Assembly: GCF_000003605.2 (NCBI RefSeq)
Contig: NW_003158236.1
Location: 1,268 to 18,848 of the forward strand
Length of the DNA stretch: 17,581 bases
From: Saccoglossus kowalevskii
Lineage: Eukaryota; Hemichordata; Enteropneusta; Harrimaniidae
Direction of reading: 5' to 3'
This document shows positions 9,311-17,581 of this stretch, piece by piece. Numbering within the stretch: the first letter of the stretch is position 1; each line of letters starts with the position of its first letter. A program made the translations under genes and the position numbers. The notes under the pieces are model-generated. The model saw only the letters and a list, made by a program, of their open reading frames with translations, did no database searches and had not been told where the DNA came from.

Positions 9311-12300
9311 CAAAGAACAGCTGTGTACATCAATTCAGCTTGGTGTCGACATATATATATATCACGTGACCTGTCAATACAGGCGTGAGAAATGCAGGTT
9401 CTTATGTCAAATGTATCAATAAATTTGGAAATAATACATCGATTAAACTCTTTAGGGATTTCCGAGTTTACTCAGCCGCACCTCTAGTAAAAGCATACGT
9501 TGCATTTCAGTTGAGTGTGCAGTGTACTATTTACACACAGTTTGCTAAAACTGAATTGGTAAATTCTGACACATGTTTGTTTGTGTAGAGACGTCTGATG
9601 TAGAATATTAAAGCGAACAACATATTCGAAGACACACGAAATTGTCACTCTGAAGGAAAGACATCTTTTAACTCGTGTAATAATTGTCAGATTGCCTAGA
9701 AATTACCAAAATGGCCACATCCGACACAATTGTGAATACAACTTTCGCGGATAATTAGCCGCATGACATTTGCTTTTCTGATGTTGCTCGTACTTAGAAT
9801 GCAGTTGAACAAAGACAAACAGATTATCATAGACCGACAGTTTCTTATGCAAACAAAATAAAGTGGTAGCAGTATATATACGACTACGAGTTGATGCAAC
9901 GTACCAAGAATAAATCATTTCTCGGAACATTGCATTACCTACTATGAAATTATGATTGCCATTTGTTCCAAAAGAATGAAGGTCGCAAATATGTGTTTTT
10001 CATTTTCCGTGTCTTGTCGAAAACAACAAAATTGCTACCACATTACATTGTTTAACATACATAATGCGAGTCAGTTTAGATATGTTTAAAACTCAAACCT
10101 GTCGTTTATTATATAGATTAACCGCCGTGTCACGCACTATTCCCTACTCGCATGCATGTTCAATGCCCTTGGCTATTTTATTAATGTTGCTTTACATTGG
10201 GCGTTGAACGAAGTACGATTAGATTTAGCCGAGTGAAAGACTGCTTATCACTTTTGCCTTCAGGAATACAGATAACACTTGTCTATTTAAATGTGTCGCA
10301 CTGTAAATGTCGACAAATATCGTCGTTATTGCGCATTTCCTGTGTACGTGTATTTATCATATACCATTATTTCACGACCTCGAATATAAATGCACTGATA
10401 ATATACACTAGGTGATTATAATGTTGTATGTACGATTGTATTTGTGCTTTCAATTTCACAATAATTCCACTGTGTTATAGACACACTAATTTATACATTG
10501 GTGTATATAGCACAAAATAAGTGCCAGTAACACTTTGATAAACTCACAGATACGTGAAATGAAATAAGTGATCGGTGATATTTACTTGTTTATAAATACA
10601 CTTTTAAATGAAAAATCAATTTCTAAAATGAATACGTGATTCAATCAATAAAACCATTTTTGTCTGGAGAAATCTAATCTACGCTTATCCCGTGATGATA
10701 AAAACGACTAAACATTAGTGACAGCAATGGAATTGATCGCTGCCGTGACCAGATGACACAATATCATTGTCAATGCATAATCTGATTAGACAGCTGTACG
10801 TAAAATCGTGTGTAATTCATAAAACACCGTTATGTCAGCAATAGGCTAGGCAGAGAAAAGGACGTGGCGCCAACCAAATTAATCTCTGCAAATATACCAT
10901 TCAGTGTCCAGCAATTAGATTGCAATCGTGTAGAGAAGAAAAATCTATGGAATTAAGCGCATTCGTTATCGTCAAATTAAATCAAGCCCAAACACTACCT
11001 AGAAAGACAGAATTGAATATAATTAATTGTTAGACTTATAAGAGCAGTATCATTCCATCAAAGATAGAAGACGGATCAAAAGTTAACAGTGCATGTAGTG
11101 TACATGTAGACGTACCACGTAGTTTGTACTTTACCGTGACCAAAAAGTTGCAAGAGACAGAGGTATATATTAATCCACCTATATGTAAGTTGGGAGAGAC
11201 CGCTACTTCCAGCTGTACTACTATTAACTTAACAATATTTGTTATGTACTATTAGACCTTGCTAAACATTGACATATGAGGTCTGTTGTTATCTTGGATT
11301 TGTGCACACAAGTTTTGTAAGCGTATATCGTATAACATGACGTGAATGTTTGGTGTTACGGCATCTTTTATGCGAGATGATTCTTTGTTTTCAGCCATCC
11401 CATAACACCATATTTTGGGTGATGCATATCACGTTAAGCATATGTAATAAGACATTTGCATATATTTAAAACCATTCCGTAGCTTTCAATTTTCATCATA
11501 CGATTGAAGCGGTATAATTTTATCATACATAATACATGAATCACTAAATATGCAACTTTTCAAAATGATAATTTTAATCATGAAATTGATTAAATCAACT
11601 TGATGGATGAAAGTTGCTGCACTTACAATTAAGCAATGCCTTTGGCTTAGCAGTCACATTGTCTTGAAAAATGTCCCAAAAACGCAAACACAAATACTCA
11701 GATATGCATAAAAATTGATATACACAAATTTTTTTTTTACAACACGCCGGAAATGAACATATAATAATATTGTTCTGTTCGTAACAAATACCAAATAAAA
11801 ACTAAAAATTATAATTTGCTTTCACATCGGTTAACAAGTTAAATAATCATGGACATACGATAAGTTTTGAACAATGTTCTAAAATATGGGTTTGTGTGGA
11901 TGGTTTTTAGTACTGACCACTCAATCGAAATCGAATTATTTGATACAAGCACTTGCTTTCACAGCGACCAGTATAATTAGTAATACCATTCAAACAACGT
12001 GTTATCATACTATATGGGCTGAAGCAATTCTTACTATGTATTTGCGTGTGGTACCGTTATCATTTAACATCAGCAAATAGGGTGTTATCGTAGTATCTCG
12101 TATCTAAACTAATTTTCGAAGGTCGCGTTAATTGAGGAGACACAATGCGCATACAATATGTGCAATAAATAACCTTTTGTTACAATTACTGATGTACATC
12201 TATATGCTTTCAGTTTAGTGAGACATTGTCTTCGGGTCGAGGAAAGTTAACCATTATGATAACGATATTAGAAGTCGCCACTTTACTCAGCACAATGGGT

Positions 12301-12730
12301 GAGATCATGAAATGTACATTAAGTGTCGTCTCAACGGACTTACTTTTGTGACATTTGGAGAGGGAATCGATTTGTGTTTGACGTCTCGCGTTATTACACT
12401 GATGTGATATATTTATTTAACACACAGTATAGCATGAGTAAATCAAGATTGGTGCGTTTTTTATATACACACAGTCATCTCGTTACGTCACAGCGCATGG
12501 CGACATCACCTATTCTAATAACAGCTCAATGACTTATCGCTGTAAATCATATAGATTTAACAAAGACAAATCATTCACGCGCAATTTGAACTGTAGCGTG
12601 GCGATAAATGCCATGAGGCCCAGACTTAACTTAAGGCATGTCTCAAGTCATGAATACGACTGGGGACGATACAAATACAGGATTAAAACCTACACTGTTT
12701 GTCTACGTTAAGTTAATTTAACCTCGTCCA
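9311..12730. other. AT-rich non-coding stretch
   Basis: No gene or RNA is recognised. Several plus-strand frames of 60-72 codons occur (9385-9588, 10197-10415, 11886-12080, 12323-12532, 12529-12711), but they show no motifs, and at least the 12323 one begins at a non-ATG codon. A ten-base T run lies at 11729-11738. CATGTAG is repeated twice near 11092-11110. The rest is unstructured. Confidence 0.65.
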
Positions 12731-12734
12731 CCCA

Positions 12735-13100
12735 GGAACAATGAATGATAGATCCCAGTGTATTATCAGGGGGAAATCTCTTCTCCTCTCGGGGTCTCCA
12801 CACTGTCGGGGGGAATCTCGTCTCGTCTCTCTATCTCGTCCCCTTGAGGTACGGGATCGGGAAAGTCACTTTAACTTTACAGTCAAATAAGACACACACA
12901 ACGAAATACGTTTCAGCTCTCGTCTTAGTCGGTCAATCGAGCACTCTATAAGACACAGCGCCCTGGGGAAAATACCCAAGACTCTCACAAGGCTGAACCA
13001 AGACTCGCTCAAGACTGGACTGCCTCAAGGCTCGCCCCTGGACTCTCTCGGACTGCGTCTGTCGTGGAGTATTCGCCAAGACCAACTCAAACTCTCTTTA
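12735..13100. mobile_element. GC-richer block, possible mobile-element fragment
   Basis: This block differs sharply from the flanking AT-rich DNA. It holds G runs (12769-12773 and 12808-12813), C/T-rich tracts and an approximate 39-bp direct duplication in which GGGGGAAATCTC at 12769 recurs as GGGGGGAATCTC at 12808. An 11-bp mini-array follows at 12977-13036. A TATA-like CTATAAG lies near 12946, and TTTATT (AATAAA on the minus strand) lies near 13100. A 68-codon ATG frame at 12745-12951 merely reads through the duplication. The abrupt composition and internal repetition suggest a fragment such as an LTR or untranslated region of a retroelement. No terminal inverted repeats, target-site duplication or primer-binding site could be established, so the class is open. 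Confidence 0.3.
12977..13036. repeat. 11-bp mini-tandem array, CAAG(A/G)CT core
   Basis: Four contiguous 11-bp units begin with CAAGACT or CAAGGCT at 12977, 12988, 12999 and 13010. A fifth begins at 13026 after a 5-base interruption. A related CAAGACC lies at 13077-13083. The core is constant while the last four bases vary. It lies wholly inside the GC-richer block and may be part of an element's regulatory or untranslated region. Confidence 0.75.
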
Positions 13101-13436
13101 TTCATTTTCAAAACTCTAACCAATTACAAAACAGTAAAAGACTCTAGGGCGTAACCTTCAATCATAAAGCCAATCACACTAAGTACTGAATACGTCATAT
13201 CTTTTGATTAATCATTCACTACATTAATAACTATGAATGTCAGAATAGCGACGGTATCTTGTAATTAGTTCCAAATCACTGAGCCAAGTTCCGTCCAAAA
13301 CTTCAAATAGACCTAAACGATGACAGACATAACACAGCAATTCGCTAATAATCAGCTAATTAAATCGGTTAACAGATACGCAAAAACAAATTCATGACAG
13401 TATTGCGTATACGTAATATGATATCGAAAACAATAT
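13101..13436. other. Non-coding spacer
   Basis: AT-rich sequence between the GC-richer block and the dispersed repeat. No frame, RNA or repeat is recognised. Confidence 0.6.
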
Positions 13437-13685
13437 AATTTACCCGTCTGTAAAACGCCGTACAGACGTGCTCGAAAGTGTTACGGACGCGTTCGAATGT
13501 CTTCCATATTTGGAAATTGTGCGCCTAGTTTACGTCACATTCGAACTTCCTATGTTTACTCCAGACCCAGAAGCGCAATCAGCGCATGATGGAAATAAAA
13601 TCCAATCACTGAGCGCAGCCGTTCGCACATCTCAATACTTTTTTTTGCCATTCGGGGCTGTTATCTCTCATTTAATTATTACTAA
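13437..13685 (+). repeat. Dispersed repeat, copy A
   Basis: This matches the segment 15752-15962 in the same orientation. Shared blocks are AATTTACCCGTC, GTAAAACGCCGTAC, AAATTGTGCGCC, TTTACGTCACATTCGAAC, a CACTGA...GTTCGC block and a terminal TTATxTCTxATTxAATTATT. Over the 102 bases from 13444 the two copies are about 85% identical. Copy A carries an insertion of roughly 35-40 bases around 13562-13600 relative to B. A perfect 8-bp stem, CGTCTGTA at 13445-13452 with TACAGACG at 13461-13468, lies near the left end. One frame is open from 13417 to 13716 without an ATG. CpG-rich sequence with decay to TpG/CpA fits an old, methylated non-autonomous element, but a duplicated exon is not excluded. 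Confidence 0.8.
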
Positions 13686-13910
13686 AAGCAGAAAAAGATG
13701 TACGATAATTAGGTGATCACGAGAATACAGCAAGGTATTAATGGAAGATAGTACAGCAACGCAACGATTTCCGCTACGTGTTTCATGAGTTGCACGCAAA
13801 CAGAATGTTTTTAATACTGCATGTCCATAATCCCTTTAAAAGCTGTAAATACAGTGAAGGGCATAATGTTGCGGACATTATAAACGTTTTATAAATATTG
13901 GTAACATTTA
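13686..13910. other. Non-coding spacer
   Basis: No feature is recognised. An 83-codon minus-strand ATG frame (13783-14034) overlaps this and the following CpG-rich patch, but has no motif and is treated as chance. Confidence 0.55.
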
Positions 13911-14005
13911 AGGGGCGTTTGTCGTCGCGCCGCGTCCTGATCGATACGGGACTCATAGCGACGTATATGAAATTTGAACACGCGCTGCGCGTCGACCACC
14001 GCGCT
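13911..14005. other. CpG-dense patch with palindrome
   Basis: About 95 bases are crowded with CpG inside AT-rich DNA. The patch contains the perfect inverted repeat ACGCGC-T-GCGCGT at 13980-13992, directly followed by GTCGAC. It could be a remnant of a CpG-rich element, like the two dispersed copies nearby, or a very small unmethylated regulatory island. A tRNA-like A-box/B-box reading of the minus strand was considered and rejected on spacing. Confidence 0.4.
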
Positions 14006-14116
14006 TTAACATTTATAACATTTTTGTAAATCAAATGGACGTTAGAATTTAATTCGACCAGTCTGGGAATAGTATTGTGAGATCAACGTTAGTAATAGTG
14101 AATATTAATGAGATAA

Positions 14117-14210
14117 CATTATTCAAACAACAAGCGCCTCATTCAAACGTGTGGGCGGCTGAAGTTGTCACGTGAAGACATGAGCGCGCAATGTGGGCGT
14201 AGACAATGTC
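14117..14210. promoter_or_regulatory. GC-box and E-box patch
   Basis: ATTCAAAC is repeated at 14121-14128 and 14141-14148. GGGCGG, an Sp1-type box, lies at 14153-14158 and CACGTG, an E-box, at 14169-14174. A second GTGGGCG lies near 14193, and AGACA-A-TGTCT forms a small inverted repeat near 14201. These are recognised animal binding-site strings, but there is no visible gene downstream, so function is inferred only. Confidence 0.2.
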
Positions 14211-14466
14211 TCGGTCTTGAGTCAATCACATAAATGAAATCAATTTAAATGAGAGCTGATGATCAGCTTTTACAATGTTTTATAAATACTTTCATGAGCA
14301 AAGCTCTAGCTTTATGGTTTGATTTCGATCAATGTGTTATTGAATTTCATTGAAATGATAAAATTATTGGCTTAAGCTATTTATCTTGTCCCTACAGAGT
14401 GCTTTGCTTTTTCCTCAGCGCGAGAAAAACAGTTAGGTACTATGGCGCCTCGCGTACAGTCATGAA

Positions 14467-14558
14467 CCAGTTACCCAATCATAAACAATCTTTGAGGTTT
14501 CTTGCATTCATGTGTAATCTGGTTATCCAATCAGAAGCACATGTCTAAGGTTTCTTAG
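14467..14558. repeat. 52-bp imperfect duplication with two CCAAT boxes
   Basis: Two diverged copies lie in tandem. CCAATCA at 14475-14481 recurs at 14527-14533, and AGGTTTCTT at 14495-14503 recurs at 14548-14556, an offset of 52-53 bases. CCAGTTA ahead of the first copy corresponds to CTGGTTA ahead of the second. CCAAT boxes bind NF-Y in animals, and a TATATTTA-like string follows near 14564, so a promoter reading is possible. No transcribed product is visible downstream. Confidence 0.55.
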
Positions 14559-14580
14559 GCTGACATATATTTACTCTACT

Positions 14581-14594
14581 ATAAGAATTCTTAT
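14581..14594. repeat. 14-bp perfect palindrome
   Basis: ATAAGAATTCTTAT reads the same on both strands. It lies just after the CCAAT duplication. It could be a dimer binding site or chance; AT-rich palindromes of this size are not rare. Confidence 0.45.
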
Positions 14595-15357
14595 GATATA
14601 ATATTAGGAATGGGCTATAGCATGCAGTATCGCAGTATTGAAATATCATAAAACGCATCGAATATGAAATTGTATAATAAGAAAGAGGTTATCAGAAAAA
14701 TATCGCATAGTAATTATGTACAACACATGGAGTACGATAATTAATGCGATTCCTTACTGCCTAAGTGCATACTTTGCGGTATTCTCTGGATAACCTTATT
14801 ATTGTAAATTGTTCGCCACTCTTAATAACAATGTGATGTAAAATAACATTCCAACAAACAAATATGTTGAGCTTTGCCAATGTTTTGCTATCAGTAACGG
14901 AATTAACTATAATTTGCGCGCAAGCGATACACAAGGTTTAATGTACAGTCACTGATATGAAATGAAAGACGATATTAAAAGACAGCAAATCACTCAAATT
15001 ACAAATCTGTCCTAAAAATGTAGACCACTTGGTGAACTTTCTTTAGAAACACTGTTTTCTAGTTCTATAAAACATGTACTGCCATGTTCAACCGTGTCAA
15101 GAAAACGTTAAATAAATTATAAATTTACTACATGACAGTACGATATCTCCATAGTGATTCTAACACATTTTATTGATTCAGTCATTTCTACTTCAAGGAC
15201 AAGTTGAAATTACATGCTATGAAGTATTTCGTTTTTGATATTATATGTATAATAACCATTCAAAGTACAATGCGGCGTGTGCTATAATTATCTGTTCAAT
15301 TTATTTTATAATACAAAGAACATTGTAGTAAAATGCATTGCATGTGGAACCATGTAT

Positions 15358-15360
<3 letters not shown>
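14595..15360. other. AT-rich non-coding stretch
   Basis: No gene or structured RNA is recognised. The string AGCATGCAGTATCG at about 14619 recurs near 15546, a short exact match that may be a trace of another dispersed repeat. Confidence 0.6.

Positions 15361-15407
<47 letters not shown>
15361..15407. repeat. (AT)n microsatellite
   Basis: This is an uninterrupted AT dinucleotide run of 47 bases, about 23.5 units. The alternating Tyr-Ile open frames across it are a by-product of the repeat and are not genes. The length is likely to vary between individuals and may be miscounted in assembly. Confidence 0.97.
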
Positions 15408-15408
<1 letters not shown>

Positions 15409-15751
15409 GCAGAAAGGGGCTATATGCCGTGGTGTATGTACAGATATAGGAGCATGCGCAGTTTATGCAAGTACAATATACGAATCAATCATGGACAGGC
15501 ATGAATTATTAGGAAGTATTTTCGGTCAGTACTCGACATGAATAAAGCATGCAGTATCGTAGTTGTATACGTGTAATTGTTCCAACTAAATAAATTCAGT
15601 ATAAGGATTATGAATAATATAATATATATAACATGTCCTTTCAGTTTCTTGTCAGTATATCAAAATATTATACCTAATAAACTTCATAACCATAATTGTA
15701 TTATGCATAATATCGCCCATTTGGTGTGAAAACTGAAACTTAAAACAACAG
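15408..15751. other. Non-coding spacer
   Basis: AT-rich sequence with no recognised gene. It includes the second copy of AGCATGCAGTATCG (near 15546) and a short ATATATAT run near 15622. Confidence 0.55.
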
Positions 15752-15962
15752 AATTTACCCGTCCGTAAAACGCCGTACGAACGTGTGCGAAAGTATTGCA
15801 GAAGCATTCGTATGTCTTCCTTATTTTGAAATTGTGCGCCACGTTTACGTCACATTCGAACATTTTCCTTTGTTTATTTGTAAATAGAATACCGTCACTG
15901 AATGCAAAAGTTCGCGCATCGCGAAACAACTTTGATTGTTATTTCTTATTAAATTATTTCTA
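15752..15962 (+). repeat. Dispersed repeat, copy B
   Basis: Diverged direct copy of 13437-13685, about 2.3 kb downstream. It keeps the left-end stem, with CGTCCGTA at 15760-15767 facing TACGAACG at 15776-15783. Stem position 5 has changed from T-A to C-G in a compensating way, while position 4 has become a C/A mismatch. The frame that is open throughout copy A meets a TAG here near 15890, yet similarity to A continues past that stop. This argues for a non-coding repeat rather than a gene. The middle insertion of copy A is missing. Confidence 0.8.
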
Positions 15963-16658
15963 CGTCTTCGTGCGGTATTTTCGTAACAACCTCATACTAT
16001 AATCTACATTCAGATGAATGTACGTATATCAGGATACCACATTTATACATGGTTCGTGTTATATCCTTTCTTCAATAATGCATGGGTACATAACAACAAT
16101 TTCCAGTTCGTAAAAAACAACAGTTCACTACGCAGACATATGTCGATCATGAATAACACCGGATGTGTGACCTCAAACCATTTATCGTTCTGCAAATGTC
16201 AACAGATTACTCATAGGGTTAAACTGAGATAAAAAGATTAGCCATTCAACACATTTTATCAGATAATTTAACATGCTCAATAATTTATAAGATGTTCTTA
16301 AGTTGCAGCGTCTGAATACCCGTAAGTTGACAACTATTTCACATGCAAGAAATGATATTCCATGTGATATGTTTGTAGTTTGATTCAGGCATCTGTTTCA
16401 TAATTAACACTTCTGACATAATTCGAAAATCGTGTTCTATTTATTGATTTAACAGGGTTGTTTTAACTGCATTACATTACACTAATGTCCGAAAATAAAT
16501 CACGTGATATCAACAAATATGTTGCCAATTAGTTTTTGGAGAAAAAACAAACATTTGTGCCAATTTAATGTTTATACTGACACTAACTTTACAAATAACT
16601 GAATTGTTATTTGAATAATAACACATGTTTTTGAGGGTAATATCACGATTTGTTGCCT
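15963..16658. other. AT-rich non-coding stretch
   Basis: No gene is recognised. A plus-strand frame of about 72 codons at 16014-16232 begins with ATG but has no motif or context. The E-box-containing palindrome ATCACGTGAT lies near 16500. Confidence 0.6.
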
Positions 16659-16888
16659 GCCCAAGGGTTGGTGGTTACAACCAACAGCCCAAGCGACGTT
16701 TAAGTGACGTTCTCTATGTAATATGCCATGTAATATTCACTTTGCGGGCAATACACCTTGTACTATCCATTGTTATGTCATGTGACCGAGTATCAACCAA
16801 TCACATCATGCGTGAGATGTGATGAACCAGACCAAGATTTACCAAATCTCCTGGTCACAGTCACAAGGTTTCCTGTGAAATATCACAG
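16659..16888. repeat. Cluster of four short hairpins
   Basis: Stem 1 is GTTGGT 16667-16672 with ACCAAC 16680-16685, flanked by the direct repeat GCCCAAG at 16659-16665 and 16687-16693. Stem 2 is ATCACATC 16800-16807 with GATGTGAT 16816-16823. Stem 3 is GACCAAGATTT 16830-16840 with AAATCT 16844-16849 and TGGTC 16852-16856, an 11-bp stem with a CC bulge. Stem 4 is CTGTGA 16873-16878 with TCACAG 16883-16888, closing a four-base loop. The region is somewhat GC-richer than its surroundings. It may be a structured RNA, a fold-back element remnant or chance. No RNA family is recognised. Confidence 0.4.
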
Positions 16889-17581
16889 ACATGATACGCA
16901 AACGTCATGGTGTTTCACATCCCCATGTGTCAGTACATTCAAATCGTGCGGCAGAAGTATTTTCATCATAACGATAGAATGGATCACATTGCAGGTACCT
17001 CTTAGTGATTGATAAATGTGTGGCTGTTCGCGGTTTATAAGGAATAGTCGCAAATTATGTTGTCTGTAAGCAGGCCTAATAATGAATGGTGGGTATTACA
17101 TTAATCGTAAAGCTGATCTGATATGAGCGACATTATTTGCTGTTTTATCTGCTTACATAATGTTACATGGCATTATATTTCATAACCTTGTACTATTAGG
17201 ATAGTTGATCGAACATATGTTTTGTACATCAAAACAAATTCCGGTATTTTGGTAATTAACTTATATTATGTCATATTACATATGCAATTACATTGATGAA
17301 ACATGATTACTCATTCATAGTCTGCAGGTCACCACTTGACCCGTAGAATAAATAAACACGTGATATACACAACATTCCTGTTAACACGTTATGGAATAAT
17401 GATGATTTTACAATGCTAGTATGCAATCTGGAACACACATAAATACTAAGGGATCGCAGTGAGGTATTGCATCATAAATATGTACAAGATCATTTCCGCC
17501 GTTGAAAAATAAACACTGAATGCAGTAGCGTGATATTGTTAAAAGGTTATCACTTTGAGGCTACGAATGCAACGCTACTTA
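16889..17581. other. Mostly non-coding right end
   Basis: No established gene. A minus-strand frame at 16905-17054 without an ATG has a protein-like, cysteine-bearing end (CDPFYRYDEN..., FECTDTWGCETP) and is discussed as a weak exon candidate. An overlapping plus-strand frame (16758-17012) starts at TTG and also has several cysteines. From about 17060 to the right end nothing is recognised. Confidence 0.5.

Noticed and set aside
12323-12711. Two overlapping frames joined by ATGA, like a translationally coupled pair
   Set aside because: The setting is eukaryotic, the first frame starts at GTG, and neither has recognisable motifs.
12735-13160. Complete solo LTR
   Set aside because: No TG...CA ends with matching target-site duplications could be found by eye, so only a possible fragment is reported.
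13930-14012. tRNA-derived SINE head on the minus strand (GCGCGGTGG with GTTCAAATT)
   Set aside because: The two boxes are only about 27 bases apart, too close for a tRNA-type promoter, and the B box matches poorly.
15277-15541. Two plus-strand open frames across the AT run
   Set aside because: Both owe their length to the (AT)n microsatellite, which encodes alternating Tyr and Ile.

Overview
The window looks like AT-rich, non-coding DNA from a eukaryotic nuclear genome, most likely an animal. There are no bacterial-style gene strings, no operons and no ribosome-binding sites. The longest open frame is only about 108 codons and frames are equally poor on both strands. The window has a 43-bp satellite array, an (AT)n microsatellite, dispersed repeat copies and many small inverted repeats. 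The species or phylum cannot be named from the sequence alone. No intact protein gene, rRNA, tRNA or CRISPR array was found.

Layout. Positions 1-595 are the edge of a 43-bp tandem satellite that continues out of the left end; part of it has a four-unit higher-order period. Positions 596-8100 are mostly featureless AT-rich sequence, with a possible CRE/GC-box patch near 3.7 kb, a 9-bp inverted repeat at 4.24 kb and a weak exon-like patch at 5.95-6.12 kb. The best candidate for something gene-like is at 8.1-9.3 kb. It has three octamer (POU-type) motifs, a TATA-like box at 8550 and a GC-richer stretch. Within that stretch, one frame (8718-8978) reads as a plausible protein C-terminus but is cut by one in-frame TAG. 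An AATAAA signal follows at 9286.

Positions 9.3-12.7 kb again hold nothing recognisable. A compositionally distinct, GC-richer block lies at 12.73-13.1 kb and carries an approximate 39-bp duplication and an 11-bp mini-tandem array; it is probably a fragment of a mobile element. Two diverged direct copies of one dispersed repeat lie at 13437-13685 and 15752-15962. Between them are a CpG-rich patch (13.9-14.0 kb), a 52-bp duplication carrying two CCAAT boxes (14.47-14.56 kb), a 14-bp palindrome and an (AT)n tract. At 16.66-16.89 kb four short hairpins cluster within 230 bases.

No set of genes working together can be claimed. The observations most worth checking are the interrupted frame at 8718-8978 with its flanking signals, the paired dispersed repeat with its in-frame and hairpin conservation, and the higher-order structure of the satellite.
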